Positions 9,265-21,112 of a stretch of 64,000 bases of DNA are shown one piece after another; the first letter of the stretch is position 1; each line of letters opens with the position of its first letter. Location of the stretch: the NCBI GenBank assembly GCA_017617995.1, contig JAFZVE010000051.1:1-64000 (forward strand), read 5' to 3'. Below the pieces are notes generated by a model. That model saw only the letters and a list, made by a program, of their open reading frames with translations, ran no database searches and was not told the DNA's origin. The position numbers and the translations under genes are program-made. This DNA is from Clostridiales bacterium (lineage in GTDB: Bacteria; Bacillota; Clostridia; Saccharofermentanales; Saccharofermentanaceae).

Positions 9265-10698
9265 CTATTCAGAGGGACTCTCGTCCTTGTTTTCTCTGCG
9301 TTTCCTGAATTTACTGGCGCTGTCTTTCAGTGCCTGACCGAGGCGCGGACGGTCAGAATCCGTCTTTTCTTTGTCGTAAGGGTCTTTGGGTTCCTTTCCG
9401 ACATTCTTTTTATCTTCTTCGTCATCACTCTCGGCGAGACGGTTAAGGAGACCTTCGATGAAACGGCGTAGTTTCTTGTCGAGGGAGAAGACCTTCATGG
9501 TCTGCATGACGACGATGAGGACGACCGGTCCGATCAGGAAGCCCAGCGCACCCCAGACATAGACACCGATGATCATGCCGAGTATGGTTGCCAGAGGATG
9601 GAGATTCAGTGATTTTCCGAGGATCCTCGGCTCGATGGTCTGGCGGATGACGGTCATGAGGAACATACCGATGATGAGAATGATCAGAGCACGGATATTG
9701 CCCTGGGCACCGAAGTAGACCATCATCGGGATCATGGTGGCGCTGATACCGAGTACCGGCAGGAAGTCGAGGAAGGCCGTGATGAAGGCGAAGATCGCAG
9801 CATACTTGGCGTCGGCGATCCTAAATACGATCCACGATTCTATGAAGGTGATGATGAGAAGTACCATGTAACCGCCGAGCACGCGGAAAAGCGTGAAGGA
9901 CAGACGGTCCAGGAGACGGAGTGTCCGCATACGGAATCTGCGGTTCTTGATGTTGTTGGCGAAGAAACGCATCATGGAGCGGCCGTCTGTGATGAAATAG
10001 TAGCCGGACATGATGACGGCGATGATGTAGAAGATCACCATCGGGATGCTGCTGAGCATCTCAAGAAGTGAGCCGGCGAGGCTCTGGAAGATCGAGAATG
10101 CCGAATTGCCGAGGTTCTCGACTGCGGAGTACAGGTTCTCACGGATCGATTCGATCGTGGCAGGGCCGAAGAATCGGGACAGATAATTCAGGATATTCTC
10201 GATGGCGTTGGCAGCCATGTCGGAGATTGAAGTATTGTTCTCAGCCATTTCAGCGGTGAGATTCTGGACATAGCTCAGGGCGTTGGAAACCTGGATCGCC
10301 AGTGCGCCGATGACCCAGGCGGCACCAAGGAATACCAGGATCAGGAGCATGACGTAGACGAATATCGTGACGCGTGTGCGCTGGGAATAGCGCTTCTCGC
10401 CGACGGCCGGGAGGAAGAAGCGTATGATGCGGTTCGGTTTCTTCGTCTCCGGAGCAGGGATATACTTGTGCGATTCGCTGATTTTCTTCTTGTGTCTTCG
10501 CTCGGGGATCCGGAGAAGCGCGTCCGCAATCGTACGCGAGGCCTTTGCCAATACGAATCCGATCAGAAACGGGATGAAGATCACGATGATTTTGCTCGCG
10601 AAGAAAAGAAGTGCGGCGATAATGGCAGCAAATAAGAGGTATTTCACGGTGGCCATCACGGTGGCACGGTCTTTGTAGTATTTTTCCCGGTTATCCAT
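9265..10698 (-). CDS. AI-2E family transporter (permease)
   Basis: A 477-residue polytopic membrane protein of the AI-2E transporter family (PF01594), a broad group that includes the AI-2 exporter TqsA and ion antiporters, so the substrate is open. Hydrophobic segments occur at both ends of the first third and across residues 220-420, with the family signature GxxxxLIGPVVLI near the end. The last 55 residues are charged and cytoplasmic (DDEEDKKN...KFRKRRENKDE). The frame could open at 10737, inside the CPBP gene, but GGAGG at 10714-10710 best serves the ATG at 10698. It is the last gene of the reverse operon with the CPBP protease and prepilin peptidase. Confidence 0.87.
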   Translation of the reverse strand: MDNREKYYKDRATVMATVKYLLFAAIIAALLFFASKIIVIFIPFLIGFVLAKASRTIADALLRIPERRHKKKISESHKYIPAPETKKPNRIIRFFLPAVGEKRYSQRTRVTIFVYVMLLILVFLGAAWVIGALAIQVSNALSYVQNLTAEMAENNTSISDMAANAIENILNYLSRFFGPATIESIRENLYSAVENLGNSAFSIFQSLAGSLLEMLSSIPMVIFYIIAVIMSGYYFITDGRSMMRFFANNIKNRRFRMRTLRLLDRLSFTLFRVLGGYMVLLIITFIESWIVFRIADAKYAAIFAFITAFLDFLPVLGISATMIPMMVYFGAQGNIRALIILIIGMFLMTVIRQTIEPRILGKSLNLHPLATILGMIIGVYVWGALGFLIGPVVLIVVMQTMKVFSLDKKLRRFIEGLLNRLAESDDEEDKKNVGKEPKDPYDKEKTDSDRPRLGQALKDSASKFRKRRENKDESPSE

Positions 10699-10718
10699 AG
10701 GACTTGTATCCTCCATTC

Positions 10719-11732
10719 TCAGGATGTTACCCAGCAAAGGATAAGAAAGGCGATTCCGAATAGAAAGTCGATGTGAAAATGGTCATAAAAGGGGATCGGC
10801 AGTGCTTTTCCCTCGGGGGAATCACACTTGAGATCTTCGTTCTTCTGAAGATAGCGCAGGAAGAACAGCTGCTTGAGAAGAACGAGCATCATGACAACGC
10901 CCAGAACGGCAGCGATGATAGACGCATAGAGCACGGTCCGATTGTAATCCATGGCGTTCTGCGCAGCACCGGGCTCGACCTCGGTGATGATCGGGGCCAG
11001 CAAAGTGTGCGAACAGAAGAGCCCCACGCGTGTCAGGCACGAGCACAGCGTGCTGTCTGTAAAGAAACGGACAGCAGAACAGCAGAGCCCGATGAGTAGA
11101 AGTGGGATGAACTCCAGACGGTCAACGGCGAAGAGTGTCCCCAATATGGCGGGGATGAGGATGCGGAAGTACCAGCGATCGGGAAGTACGGCGACAATCA
11201 GGCCGCGGAAGAAGAGTTCTTCGACGAGGATCGGCAGTGCGATTCCGATAAGTAGTGTCAGGAGAAGCCCGTAGAGAGACTGTTCCTCCGTGACATAGTA
11301 ATAGAGCTGCCGGGGCAGGGGATTGTCCAGCCGCAGTTCCAGGTAGATGAAGAGGTTATGCATGCTGGTCGACAGAAGCATGGCGGGGACGCCGACGAGG
11401 AAACTGATGAAGAAACCGCCCAGACCCGGATTTCTGCCCCAGGTGCTGTGCTCCTTGATCTTATAGTGCTCCGTTACCAGAACGAAGACCAGAAGCAGAC
11501 AAAGCAGACGCAGTAGCGTGACCATGGTGTAGCCGATGAGCGAGGTCTTCTCGTAGAAGAGCTGTTCTTCCGGGAAGTGCTGCCAGCCGTACTGGATCAG
11601 ATAGGACAGCCCGAAGGCGCCAAACATAATGATCCCGATGTTCGGTACCTTCGCCGGGAAGAAGAACGGGAGGATATATTTCTTCAGAAAAGCATCGACA
11701 GAGAGGTTCTCGTTTTTTGGCGTCTCGTCCAT
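10719..11732 (-). CDS. CPBP family intramembrane glutamic protease
   Basis: A 337-residue integral membrane protein of the CPBP (Abi/CAAX protease) family. The first motif is VEELFFRG, containing the two glutamates and the arginine typical of the active site, in the middle of the protein. Further membrane helices flank it. Such proteins act on prenylated or other membrane peptides, or confer bacteriocin immunity; nothing here specifies a substrate. The start codon overlaps the stop of the prepilin peptidase gene (TAATG), so translation is probably coupled. Confidence 0.87.
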   Translation of the reverse strand: MDETPKNENLSVDAFLKKYILPFFFPAKVPNIGIIMFGAFGLSYLIQYGWQHFPEEQLFYEKTSLIGYTMVTLLRLLCLLLVFVLVTEHYKIKEHSTWGRNPGLGGFFISFLVGVPAMLLSTSMHNLFIYLELRLDNPLPRQLYYYVTEEQSLYGLLLTLLIGIALPILVEELFFRGLIVAVLPDRWYFRILIPAILGTLFAVDRLEFIPLLLIGLCCSAVRFFTDSTLCSCLTRVGLFCSHTLLAPIITEVEPGAAQNAMDYNRTVLYASIIAAVLGVVMMLVLLKQLFFLRYLQKNEDLKCDSPEGKALPIPFYDHFHIDFLFGIAFLILCWVTS

Positions 11733-12613
11733 TACATCGCCCCCGATACAGGTCCGAAATAGCGGTTGAAGAGATCGAGGAAGTATGGCTCATACAGCAG
11801 GAAAAGCACTGTTCCCAGAATCAGGAACGGTCCGAATGCCAGGTAGTCCGGATCGTCAGCGAAATGCATCTCGCGCTTCTTCTTGGCCAGGATCTTTCTG
11901 GCTTTGGCCGGATCCGGACTCTCCCGGATCTGCCGCTCTTCTTCTGCGATACGCATCCTCTTGCGGATGAGCATCGGTACAGCCACGACTCCGGCTGTGA
12001 TAAATGCGATGAATACGACAAAGATGAGTCCCTTGAGTCCCGACAGAAGTCCGCAGAGGAACAGGAGCTTGACGTCGCCCATACCCATGGCCTCTGTCTT
12101 GGCGATCGCAGAGGAGATGATCCCGAGAAGAAGAAGGGCGCCGGAACCGACCAGAGCAGCAATGACGCGGTTCAGGACTAAGTAATACCAGGGTTTTTCG
12201 ACATCGATCCAGATATTTCCGTCAACGAAATCGGAAACGAAATAAAGAAGAGAAAGGATGATATTCAGTACGATGATATGGTCCGGGATGATACGGTTCA
12301 GGGTGTCGGACATGATGATGATCGTAAAGCCCGGAAAGGCAAGGAGAAGTGCCGCTACGCGGAGCCAGTGGTCAAAGGACAGGAATTCCGGGTACATCGC
12401 CGTGCTGATGAAGACAAGTACCGCGTAAATAGCGGCGAAAACCGCGATATGGTAGGGCTTGAGGCGCTTCGCCCAACGGACGTTCTCCGCCTTGGGGTCG
12501 AAGTCGTAGTCCTGAAGCCATGCCTCAGGCATCTTATTAAACATGAAAAACGCCGGAACGGCCATAACGGCTGCAATCAGCGTCAACACAATGGTTTGGG
12601 ACGTAACGGTCAT
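11732..12613 (-). CDS. Prepilin peptidase, A24 family
   Basis: A 293-residue polytopic aspartic protease that would remove the leader of type IV pilin-like proteins. Both catalytic aspartates are recognisable: SDTLNRIIPD in the middle and GMGDVKLL about 75 residues later. The N-terminal cysteine-rich methylase domain of PilD is absent, as in CpaA/TadV-type enzymes. A charged cytoplasmic loop (KRMRIAEEERQ...) follows the second motif. GGAGGAAACAC precedes the ATG. No pilin or secretion ATPase gene is present in this window, so the targets must be elsewhere. Confidence 0.88.
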   Translation of the reverse strand: MTVTSQTIVLTLIAAVMAVPAFFMFNKMPEAWLQDYDFDPKAENVRWAKRLKPYHIAVFAAIYAVLVFISTAMYPEFLSFDHWLRVAALLLAFPGFTIIIMSDTLNRIIPDHIIVLNIILSLLYFVSDFVDGNIWIDVEKPWYYLVLNRVIAALVGSGALLLLGIISSAIAKTEAMGMGDVKLLFLCGLLSGLKGLIFVVFIAFITAGVVAVPMLIRKRMRIAEEERQIRESPDPAKARKILAKKKREMHFADDPDYLAFGPFLILGTVLFLLYEPYFLDLFNRYFGPVSGAM

Positions 12614-12655
12614 GTGTTTCCTCCAGAAAAATCCTATATATAAGAATACATTGAT

Positions 12656-12683
12656 TTGCAGAAATTGTGAAGTCTGCTAAAAT
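12656..12683 (+). promoter_or_regulatory. Probable promoter of glgP
   Basis: TTGCAG at 12656-12661 and TAAAAT at 12678-12683 are 16 bases apart. Transcription would begin near 12690. This makes the in-frame ATG at 12684 unlikely as the start of GlgP and supports the ATG at 12732. Confidence 0.6.
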
Positions 12684-12731
12684 ATGCAATGTGGTTTTAC
12701 AAAACCAAAGGGGAAAAGGAGGTGCTACGTC

Positions 12732-15353
12732 ATGAGTGAACGTGCACAAAAGAAAGAAACACAGAAGAAAGTAACAAAGACTGCGACTGCCAAGAAGCCG
12801 GCTGCAACGGCCAAGAAGGCAGCTCCGACTACAAAGAAAGCAGCAGCGGCTACAACGAAGACTGCAGCAACGAAGAAGGCTGCTACGGCGAAGAAAGCTC
12901 CGACCAAGAAGGCATCCGCCCCCGTCAAGGTGGCGGTCAACCGTAAGGTCACGGTCGATCCGGCCAAGACTCACAACATCACGGCTCAGGAACTCCACGA
13001 TATGGTCGCTTTTCAGGTCAAGTCCTGCTCCGGTAAGAGCGCAGATAAGGGTACAGCAAGAGACTACTGGCTCGCACTTTCCCGCTCGATCGTAGAGATC
13101 ATGGCGGATGACTGGGAGAAGACACGTGAGAAGTACGGCAAGGTCCGTCAGGCCCATTACCTCTCCGCAGAGTTCCTGGTCGGTCGTTCCATGCTGAATA
13201 ACCTCGTTAATCTCGGTATCTACGAGCAGGCAGTAGAAGCCATGAAGGGCTTCGGCATCAACCTCACCGATCTTCTCGAAGAAGAAACTGACGCGGCGCT
13301 CGGTAACGGTGGCCTCGGCCGTCTGGCTGCATGCTTCCTGGATTCCTGCGCGACACTGGATCTGCCGGTTACCGGTTACGGTATCCTCTACCGTTACGGC
13401 CTGTTCCGCCAGACATTCGAGAACGGTTTCCAGAGAGAGCATCCGGATTCCTGGATGGAGAATGGCTATCCGTTCGTTATCCCGAGATATGAGGATAAGA
13501 TCCGTGTACACTTCAATGACTTTGATGTATGGGCGATCCCGTGCGATATGCCGATCACAGGCTATAACACACATAACGTGAACCGTCTGCGCCTCTGGAA
13601 GTGCGAGCCGGCTCAGGAATTCGACTTCAATCTCTTTAACTCCCAGCGTTTCGATGACGCAGTGATCGAGAGAAACCGCGTAAACGATATCTTCAGAGTG
13701 CTTTATCCGAATGATACATCGTACGACGGTAAGGTGCTCCGTGTCCGTCAGCAGTACTTCTTTGTATCCGCATCCCTGCAGGATATCGTAAGAAACTACA
13801 AGGCTGTTCACGGTAATGACTTCAGTAAGTTTGCCGAGCTCAACAGCATCCAGCTCAACGATACCCACCCGGTTATCGGTATTCCGGAACTCATGCGTAT
13901 CCTCGTCGATGAGAACGGCGTGAAGTGGGAAGATGCATGGGAGATCGTTCGTCACACATTCGCTTACACGAACCACACCATCATGGCAGAAGCACTGGAA
14001 AAGTGGGACTGCAATATCTTCCGTTTCCTGTTCCCGAGAATCTTCGAGATCGTCGAGGGCATCAACAACCAGCAGCGTGCCCAGTTCTTCGAAAAAGGCA
14101 TGTATTCCGAACTGGTTGACCGTCTGTCCATCCTTTCCGACGGCAAGGTTCAGATGGCCTGGATGGCGATCTACGGTTCCTACTCCGTTAACGGCGTTGC
14201 GGCACTGCATACCGAGATCCTTAAGAGAGATACCCTCAAAGAGTGGTACGAGATCTATCCTGAGAAGTTCAGTAACAAGACAAACGGTGTAACCCCGAGA
14301 AGATGGCTCCGCGTCTGCGACCAGGGTCTGGCTGCGCTTATCACGGACCTTCTCGGAAGCGAAGCATGGGTCACCGATCTCGATCAGCTCAAGAAACTCG
14401 AGAAGTTCGCAAATGACAAGAAGGTCATGGAGCGCTTCCTGAAGGTGAAGCGTGCGAACAAGGTTGCACTGTGCGATCACCTGAAGAAGACAAAGGGAAT
14501 CGAAGTCAACCCGGATTCCATCTTTGACGTACAGATCAAGCGTCTGCATGAGTATAAGAGACAGCTTCTGAACGCGATCTATGCATTGAACCTCTACGAC
14601 CGTATCAAGGAGAACCCGAAGCTCGATATGCCGCCGGTAACCGTATTCTTCGGTGCGAAGGCGGCCCCGGGTTATTTCCGTGCGAAGGCGATCATCAAGT
14701 TTATCAATGAGATCGCCAAGATGATCGACAATGATCCGGACATGAAGGGACGTCTTAAGGTTGTCTTTATTGAGAACTATAACGTAAGTAACGGTGAGAA
14801 GCTCTTCCCGGCAGCAGATATCTCCGAGCAGATCTCCACTGCAGGTCTTGAGGCTTCCGGTACAGGTAACATGAAGTTCATGATGAACGGTGCCGTTACT
14901 CTCGGTACATGGGACGGCGCAAACGTCGAGATCGCACAGTCTGTCGGTGATGACAATGTCTACATCTTCGGCTGCCGTGTCGAGGATATGGAAGCGACTC
15001 GTGCTTACTACAACCCGAAGTGGCAGTATGAGAACATCCCGGGCCTGAAGAAGGTTCTGGATCGTCTCGTAGACGGTACTTTCAACGACGAGGGAACAGG
15101 CATGTTCCAGGATCTCTTCAATGGTCTTATCTACGGCAGCAACTGGCAGCCGGGTGACACCTACTATGTACTCGGTGACTTCGACGATTACAGAAAGACC
15201 AGAGATCAGGCTTATAAGGACTATGCGAACCGCATGGCGTGGGCGAAGAAGTGCTGGATTAACATCTGTAACTCCGGTAAGTTCTCCTCTGACAGAACAA
15301 TCAGCGAGTATGCGAAGGAGATCTGGAAGATCAAGCCGGCTAAGATCAAGTAA
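12732..15353 (+). CDS. glgP: Glycogen/alpha-glucan phosphorylase with lysine/alanine-rich N-terminal tail
   Basis: Glycogen phosphorylase releases glucose-1-phosphate from alpha-1,4-glucan ends using pyridoxal phosphate. The GT35 core runs from about residue 80 to 873, with YLSAEFLVGR, GNGGLGRLAACFLDS, LNDTHP, and the PLP motif EASGTGNMKF with the lysine near residue 715. ATG at 12732 is chosen because AAAGGAGGT stands 10 bases before it. Residues 8-75 form an unusual low-complexity tail of K, A and T (repeats like KKAATAKKA), resembling bacterial histone-H1-like tails; phosphorylases normally lack it. GlgB at 61.2 kb has a similar tail at its other end. A large hairpin begins immediately after the stop. 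Confidence 0.96.
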   Translation: MSERAQKKETQKKVTKTATAKKPAATAKKAAPTTKKAAAATTKTAATKKAATAKKAPTKKASAPVKVAVNRKVTVDPAKTHNITAQELHDMVAFQVKSCSGKSADKGTARDYWLALSRSIVEIMADDWEKTREKYGKVRQAHYLSAEFLVGRSMLNNLVNLGIYEQAVEAMKGFGINLTDLLEEETDAALGNGGLGRLAACFLDSCATLDLPVTGYGILYRYGLFRQTFENGFQREHPDSWMENGYPFVIPRYEDKIRVHFNDFDVWAIPCDMPITGYNTHNVNRLRLWKCEPAQEFDFNLFNSQRFDDAVIERNRVNDIFRVLYPNDTSYDGKVLRVRQQYFFVSASLQDIVRNYKAVHGNDFSKFAELNSIQLNDTHPVIGIPELMRILVDENGVKWEDAWEIVRHTFAYTNHTIMAEALEKWDCNIFRFLFPRIFEIVEGINNQQRAQFFEKGMYSELVDRLSILSDGKVQMAWMAIYGSYSVNGVAALHTEILKRDTLKEWYEIYPEKFSNKTNGVTPRRWLRVCDQGLAALITDLLGSEAWVTDLDQLKKLEKFANDKKVMERFLKVKRANKVALCDHLKKTKGIEVNPDSIFDVQIKRLHEYKRQLLNAIYALNLYDRIKENPKLDMPPVTVFFGAKAAPGYFRAKAIIKFINEIAKMIDNDPDMKGRLKVVFIENYNVSNGEKLFPAADISEQISTAGLEASGTGNMKFMMNGAVTLGTWDGANVEIAQSVGDDNVYIFGCRVEDMEATRAYYNPKWQYENIPGLKKVLDRLVDGTFNDEGTGMFQDLFNGLIYGSNWQPGDTYYVLGDFDDYRKTRDQAYKDYANRMAWAKKCWINICNSGKFSSDRTISEYAKEIWKIKPAKIK

Positions 15354-15466
15354 GCGAAGATCTAACTGAAAAGCAAAGAAAAAGCACCTTCTTGTGCTGA
15401 CCTTGGGCTTACGCCCTGCGGAGGCACGTCGAAGGTGTTTTTCTTTGCTTTGTTAGGCATCTTCGC
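15354..15466 (+). terminator. Large nested hairpin terminator after glgP
   Basis: Starting at the base after the glgP stop, the arms pair through several layers: 15354-15361 (GCGAAGAT) with 15459-15466, 15362-15366 (CTAAC) with 15452-15456, 15370-15383 (AAAGCAAAGAAAAA) with 15438-15451, 15385-15391 (CACCTTC) with 15431-15437, GTGC 15394-15397 with 15424-15427, and GGGC 15405-15408 with 15413-15416. The core plus its T-rich 3' side can act as a terminator; the outer arms are extra. The rest of the gap to 15589 is T-rich and shows no gene. Confidence 0.75.
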
Positions 15467-15589
15467 TTTGTGATTTGAGGAGGCACTGAAAACTCTTTTT
15501 TGTTCGCGCTTCTAAGGGACGCTTGCTTTTTCTTGGGTTTCAGCGCATAGTGGAGTTGGGGTTGATTCTTTTTCTTTGGGAGGTGCGCG

Positions 15590-15994
15590 ATGCATAGAGT
15601 ACTGGAATTTGACGAAGCGGCGGCGACGAGGAGTGTTGTCCTCAAGAATCTCCTGTCGGGGACGGTGGACAGATGCTTTGATGACTCGGAGCTTGTAAGT
15701 AGCGATAGTAATTTCTCATTTATGAGACTGAACGGGGAATATGACTGTAAGATCGTGCTTTTCGGGGAGTTTGCGATGGCAGAGGATGAGAAAGCGATCT
15801 GCTGCAAGATCCTGGAAAGAGATGTTCTTATCGGAAAGAAAATGTTCTTCAAAGTGTGGGTCGGGCAGGATGAGTACTATATCCGTAAGCCTGAACCGGA
15901 TACTACAGTAGGGTCGGATACGATCTATTTCCATTGTACACGAAAAGATCTGCGGCAGGTGAACCATGTGATTCACGCGGATCTTCAGAGGTGA
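15590..15994 (+). CDS. Hypothetical protein, 134 residues
   Basis: I do not recognise this protein. It is soluble, acidic in its middle third and rich in beta-forming residues, with three cysteines and no membrane segment or signal peptide. The start is supported by GGGAGGTGCGCG directly before the ATG. It follows the big hairpin of glgP, so it probably has its own promoter or is read through. The last ten bases overlap the end of the phosphoesterase gene on the other strand. Length and codon use look like a genuine gene. Confidence 0.62.
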   Translation: MHRVLEFDEAAATRSVVLKNLLSGTVDRCFDDSELVSSDSNFSFMRLNGEYDCKIVLFGEFAMAEDEKAICCKILERDVLIGKKMFFKVWVGQDEYYIRKPEPDTTVGSDTIYFHCTRKDLRQVNHVIHADLQR

Positions 15995-16890
15995 AAACGG
16001 AGAATGTGGATCTCGGGTCTGGCCATGAAACGGATCGGAAGGAAACCGTTTCCAGCGCCACGGCTGATGAATCCTCGATAACCGCGATGTTCGAAGGTGC
16101 CGCCGAGGATGCTTTCTTCGCGGGCGATGCGGTCTTCACGGAAGAAGATAAACTCGAGGTTCCCGGGAAGATGGACCTGGCCGCCGTGCAGGTGTCCTGC
16201 GAGCATGTAGTCGAAAGGACGCTTCGCGTCTTTTTCTTTAGATAGATCCGGAAGGGTGTAGATGAAGTCGGGGTTGTGTACGAGAAGCAGACGGAAGCCG
16301 TCGTAGGCGGCGAAATCTTCGGGTATCTGTCCCCAGGGACGTTCACCTCTCTCGCTGTCCGAGATGCCGCAGATGGCCATCTTGAGCCCTGAGAAGGAGA
16401 TCTCCTTCCAGGTGTCGAGAAGAAGGGTCGTACCCATTTTCTCGTAATCTTCCGGTGTCAGCTGCCAGTCGTGATTTCCGTAAACGGACAGGAGTTCGAT
16501 TCTCCTCGCCTTTAGTGCTGAGGAGACCTCGGTCAGCATCCGGAGGTCGGACTTGCGGACGGTTCTTTTGTGGACACAGTCTCCACCGAAAAGCACGATG
16601 TCGCAGTGATTGTCGAGAAACTGCGAAGCGATCCATCCGGGGGACTTCAGGCAGCCGAAACCGTGTGTGTCGGAGAAGAATCCGATGGTGATACACGGAC
16701 TGTTCGGGACACAGTCTGAAGATGAGGATGCAGTGGCTTTCGAGGAGGAATCATCAGAGGAAGCGATCCCTTTTCCGGTAAAGTAGAGATCCTTTTTGTG
16801 AACACGGACGCGTGCCGCGCTGATGACCATGAAGACGAGAAAGAGGAGTCCGAAGATGACGAGCCCAAGAAGAATATGGTACCAGTTCAC
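15985..16890 (-). CDS. Membrane-anchored calcineurin-like metallophosphoesterase (YkuE-like)
   Basis: A 301-residue metal-dependent phosphoesterase. One N-terminal membrane segment (about residues 5-26) is followed by a serine-rich linker and the catalytic domain with the five metal-binding blocks SDTHG, GGDCV, GNHDW, LVHNPD and GHLHGGQ. The ending SRGAGNGFLPIRF is typical of the YkuE/YaeI group. The domain is expected outside the membrane; substrate could be a lipid or nucleotide phosphate, not decidable here. It ends convergent with the hypothetical gene at 15590. GAAAGGAGCCTGATACGTG precedes the start. Confidence 0.9.
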   Translation of the reverse strand: MNWYHILLGLVIFGLLFLVFMVISAARVRVHKKDLYFTGKGIASSDDSSSKATASSSSDCVPNSPCITIGFFSDTHGFGCLKSPGWIASQFLDNHCDIVLFGGDCVHKRTVRKSDLRMLTEVSSALKARRIELLSVYGNHDWQLTPEDYEKMGTTLLLDTWKEISFSGLKMAICGISDSERGERPWGQIPEDFAAYDGFRLLLVHNPDFIYTLPDLSKEKDAKRPFDYMLAGHLHGGQVHLPGNLEFIFFREDRIAREESILGGTFEHRGYRGFISRGAGNGFLPIRFMARPEIHILRFHL

Positions 16891-16977
16891 GTATCAGGCT
16901 CCTTTCAAATAGAATCGCATTTATATATATATTATAATAGCATATGTGATATAATCATGTGGAATTACAAGAAAAGG

Positions 16978-17018
16978 TTCGCGCGGATGTGTGTGGCTGT
17001 AGCCGTATGGCGCGCGAA
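16978..17018 (+). promoter_or_regulatory. Hairpin in the 5' leader of the PC4-like gene
   Basis: TTCGCGCG at 16978-16985 pairs perfectly with CGCGCGAA at 17011-17018; inside, GGCT and AGCC can pair too. The hairpin ends just before the ribosome binding site (GGGAAGGAAG). A TATAAT box lies at 16950-16955, so the hairpin would be close to the 5' end of the mRNA. Confidence 0.5.
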
Positions 17019-17035
17019 GGGAAGGAAGTAGAAAT

Positions 17036-17272
17036 ATGGCAGAGATTAAGTCTGAGGTCGTTAAGGAGATCGGTATTCTTTCGACAAGTAAGTCTAACTG
17101 GAATCGTGAGGTCAACATCATCCGCTGGAATGACGGTAAGCCGAAGCTGGATATCCGTGACTGGGCTCCGGATCACGAGCGTGCCGGTAAGGGCATCACG
17201 CTGACTGCAGAGGAAGTTGCGGTTCTCAAGGAGCTCCTCTCGGATTACGATCCGTACGAGTTTGAAGAGTAA
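17036..17272 (+). CDS. YdbC family PC4-like single-strand nucleic acid binding protein
   Basis: A 78-residue protein of the PC4/YdbC family. The core matches the fold: a short N-terminal strand set (EIGILSTSKSNWNREVNIIRWN), then KPKLDIRDWAPD, KGITLTAEE and a C-terminal helix. The Lactococcus YdbC homologue binds single-stranded DNA as a dimer. GAAGGAAGTAGAAAT precedes the ATG. The mRNA leader carries a strong GC hairpin, which may affect expression. It is followed after 27 bases by a membrane protein gene and then ligA. Confidence 0.85.
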   Translation: MAEIKSEVVKEIGILSTSKSNWNREVNIIRWNDGKPKLDIRDWAPDHERAGKGITLTAEEVAVLKELLSDYDPYEFEE

Positions 17273-17299
17273 TACGACCATTACAGAGAGGCCGAACCC

Positions 17300-20604
<3,305 letters not shown>

Positions 20605-20608
<4 letters not shown>

Positions 20609-21018
20609 GTTATTTTTGGGCCAATCTTGCCGGACACCTGCTGGTCAGCCTGATTATTCTTCTTATTCTGCTGTGGTCCGTGAGGAGCACGCAGCATAAC
20701 CGGTGGAAGAAGGGTTTTCTTTTTCTTCTTCCGGTTGTGATTACGATCGTTCTTCTGGTTCAACTGGCGCTCTTCAGCATCCCGAGGGTCCTCGATACGA
20801 CGACAGTCCTTCGATCCACGTATCACATCAAGTCCGGGAAGATAGAGAGTATCGGCTCACTTGGCACGACGATCGTGATCGATGGGACGATTTACTATGT
20901 TAATCCTTTCTCTTTCGACATGGAGATCGGCGATGAGGTGACGGTCAAGTATACGCCGTATGCCCATTACGCATATTCTCTGGAGCTGTTCGAGAGCGAG
21001 ACCGAATCCCCCGAATAA
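20605..21018 (+). CDS. Hypothetical membrane protein with extracytoplasmic beta domain
   Basis: A 137-residue protein with two membrane segments (about residues 5-24 and 35-57) and a C-terminal beta-rich domain (residues 65-125) that looks OB-like (IDGTIYYVNPFSFDMEIGDEVTVKYTPY). I do not recognise the family. It begins with an ATGA overlap with the 5-formyl-THF cyclo-ligase gene, so it is translated from the same mRNA. Confidence 0.7.
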
Positions 21019-21029
21019 GTTTACAAAAA

Positions 21030-21050
21030 ATCCACAGAAGTGTGGATATA
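21030..21050 (+). terminator. Weak hairpin after the ligA operon
   Basis: ATCCACA at 21030-21036 pairs with TGTGGAT at 21041-21047 around a GAAG loop. The following bases are only partly T (ATATATCATG), so termination may be incomplete. Together with the A-rich run before the stem it may work better on the opposite strand. Confidence 0.4.
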
Positions 21051-21112
21051 TCATGTAGTCAGACGCACCATATCGTGTTTTAATACAGAAAAACGGTAAG
21101 GAGCGTGAGGAT

